NCBI RefSeq assembly: GCF_003340495.1
Contig: NZ_QASA01000001.1
Coordinates: 3,968,001 to 4,032,000 of the forward strand
Direction of reading: 5' to 3'
From: Adhaeribacter pallidiroseus
GTDB lineage: Bacteria; Bacteroidota; Bacteroidia; Cytophagales; Hymenobacteraceae
Length of the DNA: 64,000 nucleotides
Positions within the stretch are counted from its first letter, which is position 1; every line of letters begins with the position of its first letter. Both the position numbers and the translations under genes were made by a program. The notes beneath the pieces are model-generated. The model was given only the letters and a program-made list of their open reading frames with translations, was not told where the DNA came from and did not search any database. Of the stretch, positions 1 to 11,623 are shown piece by piece.

Positions 1-440
1 CTAACTTTGGCTCTAATCAGGGCGAAATACCTGCTAAAACAATTCTGGCGACCAAGCTGGCTAAAGAAAAATATCCTAACTTGCTGATTGACGGAGAAAT
101 GCAAGCAAATACGGCGGTTAATAAAAGCTTGCTGCAAGAGCATTATCCATTCAGTGAATTAGCTGAAAAAGGGGCTAATACGCTTATATTTCCGGATTTA
201 ACTTCCGGAAATATCGCCTATAAATTGCTGCAAGAAATAGGTGGAGCCGAAGCAATTGGCCCGATTTTGATGGGTATGCACAAGCCCGTCCATATTTTAC
301 AGCTCGGATCATCCACCCGGGATATTGTGAACATGGTAGCCATTGCGGTAGTAGACGCACAAAATCATGAGGTCCGTTATAACAACCGCAAAAATAATTC
401 TCCTGAACCAGTTACAAGTAGTACGGGAGCTCTTAATTAA
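1..440 (+). CDS. maeB: NADP-dependent malic enzyme, C-terminal part (5' end outside window)
   Basis: The open frame runs in from the left edge (first full codon at base 3) to TAA at 438-440. It encodes about 145 C-terminal residues. They look like the phosphotransacetylase-like domain that ends MaeB-type malic enzymes: the stretch reading LIDGEMQANTAV, then NTLIFPDLTSGNIAYKLLQ, then a GPILMGMHKPVHIL segment. MaeB proteins oxidatively decarboxylate malate to pyruvate with NADP. The appended PTA-like domain is regulatory, not catalytic, in studied enzymes. The catalytic half is not visible, so a stand-alone phosphotransacetylase cannot be formally excluded, but the ending fits MaeB better. The methionine at base 81 is internal, because the family sequence continues upstream of it in frame. 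Confidence 0.8.
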   Translation, partial: NFGSNQGEIPAKTILATKLAKEKYPNLLIDGEMQANTAVNKSLLQEHYPFSELAEKGANTLIFPDLTSGNIAYKLLQEIGGAEAIGPILMGMHKPVHILQLGSSTRDIVNMVAIAVVDAQNHEVRYNNRKNNSPEPVTSSTGALN

Positions 441-603
441 GTAATGATTATAATGGCTAAAAAAAGGGGTGGTTTAGCACCCATCACAGAACTATTTGCC
501 CTTGTGCTTATTTTATGATTAAGGCCTGAAACCAACGCTTAACAGATAATTTTTAAAAATTTATGCTGGATGCTAACTACAATAAGCCTATACAAAGTTA
601 TAT

Positions 604-1194
604 ATGATTGCGTACATTGATGGTAAATTAACTTACAAAGACCCAACTTTTGTAATCATTGAAGTTGGTGGCGTAGGTTATCAAATAAAGATTTCTTTAA
701 ACACGTATGCGGGTTTAACCGAAGGGGAACGTTGCAAATTATTTACTTTCCTGCATATAAAAGAAGATGCGCATACTTTATACGGATTTAGCGAGCTGTC
801 CGAAAAAAATATTTTCCTGCATCTTATTTCTATTTCGGGGGTAGGGCCCAATACCGGTCTGATGATTCTTTCTTCTTTAAGCGTTGCCGAAATTCAGCAA
901 GCTATTGTGCGCGAAGATGTACCTACTATTCAACGTATTAAAGGAATTGGCGTTAAAACGGCTCAGCGTTTAATATTAGAATTAAAAGACAAGCTGAAAA
1001 AAGAAGTACTCTTGGACCAGACAAACGTTTCGGTAACCGCACACAATACCAATCAAAATGAGGCGTTATCTGCTTTGATAACCTTAGGTTTTGCTCGAAC
1101 CGTTGCCGAGAAAACGCTTGATGCCATTATTAAGCGCGAAGGCAATCACCTGACGGTGGAGGCATTAATCAAACTTGCTTTAAAATCTTCCTGA
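604..1194 (+). CDS. ruvA: Holliday junction branch migration protein RuvA
   Basis: A 196-aa protein of normal RuvA length. It has the N-terminal OB-fold (starting MIAYIDGKL, with VGGVGYQI near residues 21-28), a middle region with two helix-hairpin-helix motifs (SISGVGPNTGL and IKGIGVKTAQRLI), and a short C-terminal three-helix domain (about residues 150-196) that contacts RuvB. RuvA binds four-way DNA junctions as a tetramer and loads the RuvB motor during recombinational repair in the cytoplasm. The next gene, sprA, starts 21 bases downstream on the same strand, so the two may be co-transcribed. The ATG at 604 matches the family N-terminus exactly. Confidence 0.97.
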   Translation: MIAYIDGKLTYKDPTFVIIEVGGVGYQIKISLNTYAGLTEGERCKLFTFLHIKEDAHTLYGFSELSEKNIFLHLISISGVGPNTGLMILSSLSVAEIQQAIVREDVPTIQRIKGIGVKTAQRLILELKDKLKKEVLLDQTNVSVTAHNTNQNEALSALITLGFARTVAEKTLDAIIKREGNHLTVEALIKLALKSS

Positions 1195-1215
1195 AGAAAT
1201 ATATTTACATTTCGC

Positions 1216-4200
1216 TTGAATAAAAGTAGACATCACGTAGTTATTGCGTCTGTTGCGGTTGTTACTATGTTCGCCTGGCTTTCCGAAGCCGGAACATTAA
1301 CCGGCAATAATGCTTTAAACCTAAATGCGCTAAAAAGTTTAGTAGCCGATACTATAGTTACCGATACCGTAACGAGCGAAGGTTATCGCAAATCCAGGCG
1401 CCCCGACTTTCGGCCGAAAGACCGGATCGGCGATCCTTTTTCTAACCGTACCTCCCGGTCGCCCATGTTGCTCAAAAATCCGGACAACATTGATTTAAAT
1501 GTAGATCTGGACGACAGTCTCCGTTATTTTGAAATAAAAGAAAAAGTAGGCGATCTAAATTTTAGAAATCCTACTATCATGACGTACGAAGAGTACACAA
1601 GGTTTCAGCAACAGCAAGCGATCCGTAATTATTGGCGGAGCAAAGCCGAAGGTGGCGTAACCGGCGAGAAAGCATCTGGCCGTTCTTTACTTAGTCCTAA
1701 GATTGCCGTAGTTAGCCCCTTGTTCGATCGTATTTTTGGCGGCAATTTCGTAGACATTCAAACCAATGGAAATGCGGGCTTAAAATTTGGCGCCCGGTTT
1801 AGCCGCAACTTTAATCAATCGTTACCACTGCGCCGGCAACGAACCGGTGATTTTGAATTTGATCAGAACTTAGCTATTAACGTAACAGGCCGGATTGGGG
1901 AGAAACTCAAACTTAATTTTAATTGGGATACGAAAGCCAACTTTGAGTTTGAGAACAACATTAAAATGGATTATACCGGCTACGAAGAAGAAATAATCCG
2001 CAAGATTGAAGCTGGTAACGTTAGCCTTCCTTTAAATAATAGCCTAATTGCCGGAGCCCAGAATTTATTTGGGGTAAAAGCGCAAATGCAATTTGGTAAA
2101 CTGGGCGTCACTACCGTTTTGTCGAATGTTCGGGGCCGCACCGACCAGATTAATATTCAAAACGGAGCCCAGAACCGGCCGTTTGAAATTAAAGTAGATC
2201 AATACGAACGCGACCGACATTACTTTTTATCCCAATTTTTCCGCGATCGGTACGATCGCTCTTTGCGCGATTTACCCCAACTGAAATCCGGTATCACCAT
2301 CCGCCGCTTGGAAGTATACATTACCAACGATAACCGGGCTACCGAGAACCTGCGCAACGTGGTTACCCTGATGGACTTAGCGGAGGCCGATACTACCAAA
2401 ACCTTAAGAGATAAGTTGATTTACAAAACTGGTACCGCTTTAACGGTACCCGCCAGTAACGATGCTAACGCTTTATTCAGCCAAATAAATAATTTCCGGG
2501 ATAATAATACGGTTGATGAGCAATTACAGCGTTTAGATCCAATAACTCCACTTCAAAAAAATGTAGATTTTGAACACGTTCGAGCCCGGCGTTTAGACCC
2601 TAAAGAATATAATTTCAGCCCGGAGTTAGGCTACATTTCCCTGAACATCCAGATGTTGCCCGAACAGGTATTAGGCGTAGCGTACGAATATACGTTTAAC
2701 GGGCGCGTTTACCGGGTAGGCGAATTACAAGATGATTACCAGAACGTAGGTGATAATCAGGTGATTTTTTTAAAAATGTTGAAGTCTACAAACCCCGCTT
2801 TAAATCTGCCCACCTGGGATCTGATGATGAAAAACGTTTATTCCCTGAACGCCAATCAGGTAACCCGGGAAGGATTTCAGATGAACATTATCTACAAAGA
2901 CGATGAAACCGGAGTAGATCTGGCCAGCTTAAAAGAAGGCCAAAATATCAGAGATATTCCGCTGGTAGAAGTTTTTAACCTGGATAAAGTAAATACCAAC
3001 AACGATGCCCCTCCGGATGGCAACTTTGACTTTTTAACGGGCTTAACGATCGATCCGGAAAATGGTCGCATTTACTTCCCGGAAGTCGAACCTTTTGGCT
3101 CTTACTTACGCAGTAAATTTGCCCCTGAGGAAGCAAATTTAGCCGAGAAATACGTATTCCAGGAATTATACGACCAAACCCAAAGCGATGCCCAGCAAGT
3201 TACCAGTAAAGCTAAATTTTTTCTAAGAGGGCGCTACCAAGCCAGTTCTACCGACGAAATAGCCTTACCGGGTATTCAAGTAGCAGAAGGCTCGGTGCGG
3301 GTTCGGTCTGGAGGCAACTTACTTACCGAAGGCGTGGACTACCGGGTTGATTATGCGCTGGCGCGGGTAAAAATTTTAAATCCTAGCTATCTGAACTCGG
3401 CGAGTAACCTGAGCGTAGAATTTGAAAAAGCCGAAATTATTAATCCGCAGCCCCGCTCCATGATTGGTACGCGCCTGGATTATGCTTTAAGCCGCGACAT
3501 TGGTTTAGGCGCCACGTTGCTGCACCTCGGCGAAACGCCTTATAATAATAACCGGGTTAGTATTGGCGATGAACCTTCTAATAACACCATTTACGGCTTG
3601 GATGTCAGCCTTAAAAAAGAATCCCGGCTCTTAACTACCCTTACCGACAAACTGCCTTTTATTGAAACCAAAGAACCTTCGGCTTTTGCTTTCAACGCTG
3701 AATTTGCGCAGTTACTACCCGCAAGATCCAAGTTAAAAGGCGAAGATGGCGTTTCTTATATCGATGATTTTGAAGGAGCAGAGTCGTCTTATTCTTTGTC
3801 CAGTAGCAGTAACAATAACAACTGGCGATTGGCCGCTACTCCCGCCCCGCTAGTCGGTGCCCGTACGGGTTTGGCCTATGCGGATAACCGGGCTCATTTG
3901 GCCTGGTACACCATCGACCAAGGGGTATATTACCGAAACGGCAACCAGCATCCAAATAATATTACCGAGGAAGTTTTAAAAAATCATTATATCCGGGGGA
4001 TTAATCGTAAAGAAATATTTCCGAATCGGGATCTAGACGCCGTAAACAATTTTGAGTACCCATTTGATCTGGCTTTTTACCCAGCTGAACGAGGTCAATA
4101 CAACTACAACCAAAGCGTAAGTTCCGATGGCAAGCTTCTGCCCAACGCAGCTAATCCCGTTGATAACTGGGGTGGTATTAGCCGGGAAATAACCTTTGAT

Positions 4201-7200
4201 ACTGATTTTGATAATGCCAACATTGAATACCTGGAGTTTTGGATGATGGACCCTTTTCTGGGGGTAACCAATCCAAACTCGAGATACACCGTTATTGATG
4301 ATGACAACGATCAAACTGTTAACGATAAAGCCAACACTACGGGTGGCGAGTTAATATTTAACTTAGGTAATGTTTCGGAAGACTTATTAAAAGATCAAAA
4401 CCGCTACGAATTTGAAAACGGTTTACCTACCGAAGCAGCTCCCAGCAACATTGCCACTACGCCTAAGCCCGACACAGACCGCACTCCCTGGGGGTAGTAA
4501 CCCGGCGCCAATTCTTAACCGATGCTTTTGATAATACGTCTGGTAGTCGCCAGTTTCAGGATATTGGCTTGGAAGGTTTAACAGATACGGAGGAAAAACA
4601 ATTTTTTACGGGGGTTTACCAGCAATTGGCCGACCCCTCGAATGATAATTTTAAGCACCACTTAAATCAGGATTACGATAATCGCGATGTTAAAATACTG
4701 GGCCGTTACAAATACTATAACGGTATGGAAGGTAACTCAGCCGAAAACAGCGTGGAAGCGGCTTACTCTTATCCCGATAAAGAAGATTTAAACAAAGATA
4801 ATATTGTATCGGATGTAGAACGCTACTATGAATACAAAATAGATCTCCGCCCGGGCAAATTAGAGGTAGGCCAGAATTACATTGTAGATAAAGTAGTAAA
4901 TCAAGGGGATAGCGCCAAAAACGGGGATAAAGTAACCTGGTATTTATTCCGGATTCCGGTTCGTCAGCCTACCGGAAATGTAAATAACATTCAAGGTTTT
5001 AAATCCATCCGGTTCCTGCGCATGTACTTAACCCGGTTTCAAGAGCCCGTGGTACTCCGGACGGTACAAATGCAATTTGTATCCAATCAATGGCGGAAAT
5101 ACTTGGGCTCGGTGTCGGAGGGTGGCGCGCCGTGTACGGGTAATTGCGATACCGACGTAGATAATTTTACTGTTTCCACCGTGAACCTGGAAGAAAATGG
5201 GGAATCGGATACAGGCAATATAAAATACGTGATTCCACCGGGTATTTACCGGCAATTTGATAATTCATCGGTTACTACCCGGCGGCAAAATGAGCAATCG
5301 CTGCAAATCTGCGTGGATAATTTAAAAGATTCCTTTGGTAAAGCGGTTTACAAGAACGTAACCATGGATATGCTTATTTACAAGCGACTAAAATTGTTTA
5401 TTCACGCGCAAAGCTTAAATGGCAGCACCCGCGACGACGAAGTCCGGGCCTTTATCCGGATTGGTACGGACTATACTCAAAATTACTACGAATACTCCTT
5501 GCCTTTAAAGATTACCCGGAATGGAGCCATTAATGAGCAAGAAATCTGGCAGGTAGAAAACATGATTGACGTTGCTTTCCAACAATTTATTGACGCGAAG
5601 GCTGCCAGAAATCAAAAACAGGCAAATATCTTACAACCTTTTCCGGTAGATTTAGGAAATGGCAGAACAATTACCGTGGTAGGTAATCCGGATTTTAGCT
5701 CGGTACAAGGTATTATGATGGGAGTGCTTAACCCTAAAACCCCTGACCGGGCCGATAAATCATTTTGTGTTTGGGCAGATGAGTTACGCGTAGCCGATTT
5801 TGATAAGAAAGCCGGTTGGGCCGCCAATGCCCGCGCAAATTTAAAATTAGCCGATTTAGCCAATATTTCGGCTACGGGTTCCTACACGACCGTTGGCTTT
5901 GGGGCGTTACAGGAAAAAATTGCCCAACGAGCGCGCGCCAATACCGCGCAGTTTGATATAAACGCTAATATTGCCGCCGATAAGTTCTTACCGGAAAGAT
6001 TAGGTATTCGCATTCCGGTTTCGGTGCAATACGGGAAAGCGACCCAGGAACCTCGTTACGATCCATTAGATCCGGACACCCCGTTAGAGCAATCGTTACA
6101 GAAGTTTGGGGATGATAATGAAAAAAGGGAGAAATACCGGAAGGAAGTTATCAATCAAACGACAACCAAAAGCTTTAACTTATTAAATGTTCGGAAAGAA
6201 AAAACAGATCCGGATGCGAAACCGCACCCTTACGATATCGAGAATTTGTCACTATCGTACGCTTACAGCGAGTTGAAGCATACCGATATTTTTACGGATA
6301 ACGATTTAACGAAAACTTACACGGGAGGCTTAGCTTACGCGTTTAATGGCGCTCCTAAAAATTATACACCGCTTAGTAAAGTAGCTGCTTTTAAGTCTCC
6401 TTATTTAAAATTTTTGCAAGAATTCAACTTTACGCCGCTGCCGAGCCGGGTAGCTTTCCGCGCTGATTTAGACCGACGTTATAATGAGGTATTTCTGCAA
6501 CGTCGCGTTAATGCAAATGAAACACCTGTTAGATTAGATCCTAAATATGCGACTTTCCAGAAAACATTCTTCTTTAACCGGGTGTACGATATCAAGTGGG
6601 ATTTAACGAAGAGTTTGACCTTTGATTATACCGCAACCAACCGGTCGGTAGTAGATGAACCAAAAGGCCAGATCAACGGCGATGACCCAAAATTAAGAGG
6701 TAAGAACGACTCTATCTGGCACAACTTATGGCGTGGTGGGCGTACTACTAACTTTGATCAGTCAGCAGCGGTTACTTATCGCTTACCTCTGGATAAGTTT
6801 CCGTTAACCGATTGGGTAAGCGGCGACGTACGTTACGCAGCGGGTTATACCTGGACTTCGGGTTCTACGGTATTATTAAGCGATTCGCTGGGCTTAGGTA
6901 ATACCATCCAGAACAACAGCGATGCCAGTGTAACCGGTAAAGTAGATTTAATGCGCTTATACAATAAAGTTAAATTCTTGAAAGCCATTAACGAAGCTAC
7001 TCCGGCGGCAGGTGCCCGGCCTCCGCAACCAGCAGCACCTGGTGCCGCTGCCCCGCAAGACACTACCGAGAAGAAACCCGAGTTACGCGCTTTGAAAGCC
7101 ACGTTGAAGGTATTAATGGCCGTACAATCTATTAATTTTACTTACCAGTTAACGCGCGGTAATTTAGTACCAGGTTATCTACCTAAGTCCAGGTTCCTGG

Positions 7201-8534
7201 GCTTCGACGAAGGTTTTAGTGCGCCTGGGTTACCGTTTATTTTGGGAAAGCAGTTTGAATTAAGCGAATTGTACAACATGATAGATCGGAATGGCTGGTA
7301 TACCAACAATAGTCATTTGTTAAATACAGCCTTTAGCGGTTTACGTACGGAGAATTTTTCGGCCCGGACGAATGTCGTTCCGTTCAAAAACTTTAACATT
7401 CAGGTGGAAGCCCGGCGGGAACGTTCGGATATTGAAGAAGCTTTTTACCGTTTATCCGTGGATGAAGCAACCGGCAACCCCATTAGTAACATGGAAGAAT
7501 TGCAAAACCCGTATCATACCGGTTCATTTAGTACTTCTATTATTTCGCTGGGTACGATGTTCGAAAGCAAACGGGGTAATGGTTCGCAAGCTTTTGATAA
7601 TTTTATTAAATACCGGTCTAATATTGCTCCCCTTTTATCCGCTGCTAACCCAGATAAAACCGGTACTTACACTAAAAACTCGCAGGATGTTTTAATTCCG
7701 GCCTTTATGTATGCTTACACGGGTAAGGATATTAACGCTTATGATCCGAATAAAAAGGCTGGCCGATCTACTAATTTATTTAAAAGCATTCCGCTGCCAA
7801 ACTGGCGATTAGATTATAATGGTTTAGCGGAGTTACCTTTTATTAAGCAATACTTTAGCTCGTTCACGTTGGCGCATGCTTATAGCTCGGTGTATAGCAT
7901 TAACAGCTTTGCTACTTCCTTAAGTTACACCACCGAACCAGTAACCGGATTTTCAACGTTTAAAAACGAAAGAAATGAGTTTGAACCGTACTACGTAATA
8001 GGCCAGCTAACCATCATGGAGCGGTTAACACCTCTATTGGGTATTAATTTTAAAACTCAGAAAAACATTATCGGCCGCATAGAATATCGTACCGAGCGTA
8101 ATCTGGCCCTTAACATGGCTACAAATGCGCAAGTAACCGAAGTTGGCATTAAAGATTACGTTATTGGGTTAGGATATGCTACCACTAATTTCCGGGTACC
8201 TTTTAAAATTAATGGCGAACGGATTGTGCTTAAAAATGAATTAAACGCCCGTTTTGATTTTACCTTACGCGATAACCTGACTATTCAACGATCTATTATC
8301 AACGATACGACTGGCATTGCTGGACCTGGTATTGAACAAGAACGAAGCGATAACGTGCCCACAAATGGCACCAAACAAATTCAGATTAAACCTACCATTG
8401 ATTACACAGTAAATCAAAAACTAAATATTCAGTTTTACTTTACCCGGGTGGTTTCGGAACCTAAAATATCCAGTTCATTTAAAAATACGGTTTCCGAAGG
8501 TGGTATTCAGTTACGTTACAGCTTATCGCAGTAA
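1216..8534 (+). pseudogene. sprA: T9SS translocon protein SprA (Sov), frame broken once near base 4492
   Basis: Two frames together form one giant SprA. Bases 1216-4497 give 1093 residues and the -1 frame continues to 8534. Adding one G to the run at 4490-4494 joins them as TPWGVV..RRQFLTDAFDN and gives about 2439 aa, close to the roughly 2400-aa Flavobacterium SprA. SprA forms the very large outer-membrane beta-barrel of the type IX secretion translocon, through which CTD-bearing cargo passes. Visible features are an N-terminal export signal, the SprA_N-type region around residues 95-150, the SYIDDFEGAE motif near 847-856, and long barrel-like stretches. A Pro/Ala-rich insert lies near base 7000-7060. 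The start is TTG at 1216, 21 bases after ruvA. As printed the gene makes no full protein. A sequencing deletion is more likely than a real null, because porU, porV and T9SS cargo are intact nearby. Confidence 0.93.
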
Positions 8535-8609
8535 ATAAAACATTATTTAAAAAATCAGGTATTATGGTAAAGCTGTAAATTGGCGAAGGTACCAGAGTTA
8601 AATTCTTAC

Positions 8610-8617
8610 TATATTTG
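8610..8617 (+). promoter_or_regulatory. Putative -7 promoter element for gcvH
   Basis: TATATTTG matches the Bacteroidota -7 consensus TAnnTTTG and lies 59 bases before the gcvH ATG, after the end of sprA. I see no clear TTG at the usual -33 spacing, so this is a match to half of the consensus only. Confidence 0.4.
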
Positions 8618-8676
8618 CGCCGCAACCCTTAAAATAAAGCCACTAGTAACATAAACACCTAAAACTGAAACAAAAA

Positions 8677-9057
8677 ATGAATTTACCACAGGACCTCCGT
8701 TATACCAAAGATCATGAGTGGGTACGTATAGAAGGTGATATTGCCTACGTGGGCATTACTGATTTTGCACAAAGCGAGCTAGGCGATATTGTTTACGTAG
8801 ATATTGATACCCAGGATAAACAGGTGAATAAGGAAGAAGTATTTGGCACGGTAGAAGCCGTAAAAACAGTTTCCGATTTGTTTAGCCCGCTTACCGGTAC
8901 GGTGCTGGAAGTTAATCCGAAGCTGGATTCTAATCCGGAACTAGTTAATTCAGACCCGTATGGTCAAGGCTGGATGATTAAATTAGCAATAGATAATACC
9001 AGTGAAACAGAGGAATTGCTAACGGCTGAAGCATATGCCGAATTAGTAGGTGTTTAA
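8677..9057 (+). CDS. gcvH: Glycine cleavage system H protein
   Basis: A 126-aa protein of standard H-protein length. The lipoyl-carrying lysine is K63 in the [13 protein letters not shown] motif, inside the typical hybrid-motif fold. GcvH shuttles the aminomethyl group from the P-protein to the T-protein and then to dihydrolipoamide dehydrogenase during glycine breakdown. It must be lipoylated, and in many bacteria it also serves as a lipoyl relay. The lipoyl synthase gene lipA is on the other strand about 25 kb away. Downstream after 47 bases is a VanZ-like gene, an arrangement (sprA, gcvH, vanZ-like) that I recall from other gliding Bacteroidota. A -7 element upstream suggests its own promoter. 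Confidence 0.97.
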   Translation: MNLPQDLRYTKDHEWVRIEGDIAYVGITDFAQSELGDIVYVDIDTQDKQVNKEEVFGTVEAVKTVSDLFSPLTGTVLEVNPKLDSNPELVNSDPYGQGWMIKLAIDNTSETEELLTAEAYAELVGV

Positions 9058-9104
9058 TTAAATTATAAAAAGTAAAGCACCCCTATTTTTAAATTTTTAA
9101 CACG

Positions 9105-9506
9105 TTGCTGTTTCGAAAACCTTATTTTCCAGCGTTGAGTTGGGCAGTGATCATTTTAATATTAACGTTGCTGCCACCTCAAGCATTACCGAAAGTTCCG
9201 GATTGGAGCCTCACAAGTATTCATTCGCTGGCGCATCTATTTATTTTTATGACCTGGGCTTTCTTGTTATTAACAGGCTTTTTCCGGGCCGCTACAAGTG
9301 GCAAATACAATCGCATCTGGGTTACTTTTATTCTGGCTGTAAGCTACGGCGCACTGATTGAGGTATTACAAGGATTAATGCGGCTGGGTCGCCAACCCGA
9401 TATTGTTGATATTTTCTTTAATACTTTAGGCGCTTTGTTGGGGATTGCTGCTTTCTTCCTGGTTAAAAAGTTTTTTGTTAAGGAACCGCTGCGCGCTGCA
9501 AAATAG
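9105..9506 (+). CDS. VanZ-like family membrane protein
   Basis: A 133-aa protein with about four hydrophobic helices. It has the VanZ-like layout: an early LTLLPPQALPKVPD loop after helix 1, a conserved HSLAHLFIFMTWAF second helix, an ALIEVLQGLMRLGRQPDIVDIFFNTLGALLG segment, and a basic tail. The function of most VanZ-like proteins is unknown; the name comes from a teicoplanin-resistance accessory protein, and no antibiotic role should be inferred here. The start is TTG at 9105, which places a hydrophobic helix after a short basic leader. Its position behind sprA and gcvH suggests co-transcription with gcvH. Confidence 0.8.
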   Translation: MLFRKPYFPALSWAVIILILTLLPPQALPKVPDWSLTSIHSLAHLFIFMTWAFLLLTGFFRAATSGKYNRIWVTFILAVSYGALIEVLQGLMRLGRQPDIVDIFFNTLGALLGIAAFFLVKKFFVKEPLRAAK

Positions 9507-9517
9507 GAGTTCGTTAT

Positions 9518-10507
9518 TTATTTAACAGCGTTAGGTAACGGCTCTTTTTGCGCAAAAGCGGTGATATTTTGCAAAGTTACTTCCGCAATTTTGTGCAGGG
9601 CATTCTGCGTAAAAAAGGCTTGATGACCGGTTATCAGCACGTTTGGAAAAGCTAACAAACGGGTAAATACATCGTCTTGAATTACTTTATCGGATAAATC
9701 CGCAAAAAACAAGTCCCCTTCTTCTTCATATACATCTAAGCCAAGATAGCCAATTTGTTCGTGCTTTAAACCTTCGATTACCGCTATTGTATCAATTAAA
9801 GCGCCACGGCTGGTGTTAATAAGCATAACACCGCGTTTCATTTGCGCAATAGTGGTTTTGTTTACAATATGGAAGGTGTCTGGCGTAAGCGGGCAATGTA
9901 AGGAGATAATATCCGACTCGGAGTAGATAGTGGCTAAATCCGTGTACTTTAAACCAATTTCTCGTCCTTCGGGCTGTTGCAGCACATCGTATCCTAACAC
10001 TCGGCAGCCTAGCCCTTTAAAAATCCGGGCGGCGGCAAATCCTATCTTTCCTAAGCCAATTAAACCAACGGTTTTATCGTGTAAATCAAAGCCCATTAAT
10101 CCGTTTAAAGAAAAGTTACCTTCGCGTATCCGGTTATAAGCCCGGTGGGTTTTCCGGTTTAGCGTAAGTACCAAAGCCAGGGTGTGTTCGGCAACGGAAT
10201 AAGGCGAGTAAGCCGGAACCCGGACGACTGGAATTTTAAATTTTTGAGCGGCTGTTAAATCAACATGATTGTAACCGGCGGATCGCAACGCTAGTAATTG
10301 CACATTTAAATCCGCAAGTTGCTGTATTACCGCCAGACTAGCTTCATCGTTCACGAAAATACAAACCACATCAAAACTGCGGGCCAATACGGCCGTATCG
10401 GCATGTAAAGGCACATCCAGGAAATGCAATTCATGGTGATGAGCCTTATTCAAATTCTCAAAAAATTGTTTATCGTAAGGTTTGGCACTAAAGAATACCA
10501 CCCGCAT
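9518..10507 (-). CDS. ldhA: D-2-hydroxyacid dehydrogenase (D-lactate dehydrogenase type)
   Basis: A 329-aa protein with the 2-hydroxyacid dehydrogenase fold. The substrate-binding domain comes first (RSAGYNHVDLTAA near residues 95-107). The Rossmann NAD-binding motif follows (GLIGLGKIG near 148-156), then INTSRGALID with the substrate-contacting Arg, and a catalytic His in LITGHQAFFT. The overall pattern is closest to LdhA-type D-lactate dehydrogenases, which reduce pyruvate to D-lactate with NADH in the cytoplasm, but related enzymes act on other 2-oxoacids. It converges with the VanZ-like gene, their stops being only 11 bases apart. It lies 36 bases downstream of yicC on the same strand, so read-through from yicC is possible. 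Confidence 0.85.
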   Translation of the reverse strand: MRVVFFSAKPYDKQFFENLNKAHHHELHFLDVPLHADTAVLARSFDVVCIFVNDEASLAVIQQLADLNVQLLALRSAGYNHVDLTAAQKFKIPVVRVPAYSPYSVAEHTLALVLTLNRKTHRAYNRIREGNFSLNGLMGFDLHDKTVGLIGLGKIGFAAARIFKGLGCRVLGYDVLQQPEGREIGLKYTDLATIYSESDIISLHCPLTPDTFHIVNKTTIAQMKRGVMLINTSRGALIDTIAVIEGLKHEQIGYLGLDVYEEEGDLFFADLSDKVIQDDVFTRLLAFPNVLITGHQAFFTQNALHKIAEVTLQNITAFAQKEPLPNAVK

Positions 10508-10543
10508 TACAAAAGCTCCTTCACCCGTTAGAATTTTAAAATT

Positions 10544-11428
10544 TTAAAGAATATTGTTGAGTTGTTCCTTTATTTTTTCGAGTTCTTCTTTCATCTCCAC
10601 CACGAACCTTTGTATGGTGGCATCGTTGGCTTTAGAGCCGATAGTATTGATTTCGCGACCAATTTCCTGCGATATAAAGCCTAACTTTTTACCGGTGGGC
10701 TCGGGTAAATACACGGTTTCGGTAAAGTAATGCAAATGGTTTATTAATCTAACTTTCTCTTCCGCAATGTCCAGTTTCTCAATAAAATAAATCATTTCCT
10801 GCTCAAAGCGGTTTTCATTAAAAAGTTCGGACGTGTTGATTTCGGCGAGATGGGTGCGAAGCCGGTTCCGGATGTGCTCTACCCGAATGGGATCTTGTTT
10901 ATCAATCTCGGCCAGTAGTATCCGGATGCGATCGATGTAAGTCATAATTTCGGTGGTTAAGGCCTTACCTTCGTCTGTCCGGAAATTATTAAAATTTTGC
11001 AAAGCTTCTTCCAATATTACCTGCACTTCTTCCCAGGTAATTACATCGGCTTCTTCCTCTAATCCGGAACCTTGCTGAATAACTTCGGGCATTTGCAGTG
11101 CTAACCGGAACAACTCATTTTTATTAGCCCCTATCCGGTCGGCGGCCATTTCCAGCTCAGAGTAATACATTTGTAACAATTCGGTATTAATAGAATTGCG
11201 GGCTTTGGCCATGCGGTTACGCGAAAAATCAACGGTAAGATTAACTTTACCGCGCACCAAGCATTTGGTAAGTACATTCCGGATTTCATGTTCTTTATCC
11301 GCCAGAAAGCGCGGTACCCGCACAGATAAGTCCATGCTTTTCGAATTAAGTGACTTTATCTCAATACAAATGGTATATTGGTCGGTTTCTCTTTGGGCCA
11401 AGCCGTAGCCGGTCATTGATTTTAACAT
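10544..11428 (-). CDS. YicC family endoribonuclease
   Basis: A 294-aa protein, the usual length for YicC/YloC. The N-terminal domain begins MLKSMTGYGLAQ and contains the typical EIKSLNSKSMDLSVRVPR stretch. The C-terminal DUF1732-like part includes PTGKKLGFISQEIGREINTIGSKA, the most conserved motif of the family. Members studied in E. coli act as endoribonucleases that trim or destroy some RNAs. In many Bacteroidota the next gene is guanylate kinase, but here it is a 2-hydroxyacid dehydrogenase. A TACCTTTG -7 element sits 31 bases before the start. The identification is firm; the biological role in this lineage is inferred from the family. Confidence 0.92.
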   Translation of the reverse strand: MLKSMTGYGLAQRETDQYTICIEIKSLNSKSMDLSVRVPRFLADKEHEIRNVLTKCLVRGKVNLTVDFSRNRMAKARNSINTELLQMYYSELEMAADRIGANKNELFRLALQMPEVIQQGSGLEEEADVITWEEVQVILEEALQNFNNFRTDEGKALTTEIMTYIDRIRILLAEIDKQDPIRVEHIRNRLRTHLAEINTSELFNENRFEQEMIYFIEKLDIAEEKVRLINHLHYFTETVYLPEPTGKKLGFISQEIGREINTIGSKANDATIQRFVVEMKEELEKIKEQLNNIL

Positions 11429-11459
11429 GCGAGCTAATTTTAGAAATCAAAGTAAAATT

Positions 11460-11467
11460 CAAAGGTA
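11460..11467 (-). promoter_or_regulatory. Putative -7 promoter element for yicC
   Basis: Read on the minus strand the bases are TACCTTTG, matching the Bacteroidota -7 consensus TAnnTTTG, 31 bases before the yicC ATG. A convincing -33 TTG at the right spacing was not found. Confidence 0.4.
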
Positions 11468-11623
11468 CACGATAAAGTAATGTTTCTTTTTTTATTTTTC
11501 AGTTGCATTCCACTAATTTTAACCGAATTTTAAAATTTGGTTTTTGCCCCGGCGGAAACTAATTTTGTCTGAAAATCCTTATTTTAATACGCTATACAGT
11601 AAAAGCGAAGGAATTAGTAAAAG

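Noticed and set aside
4033-7695. Several open frames inside sprA on both strands
   Set aside because: Shadows of the sprA coding frame with no family signature.
9105-9506. Vancomycin/teicoplanin resistance role for the VanZ-like gene
   Set aside because: The family name is historical; there is no van gene cluster here.
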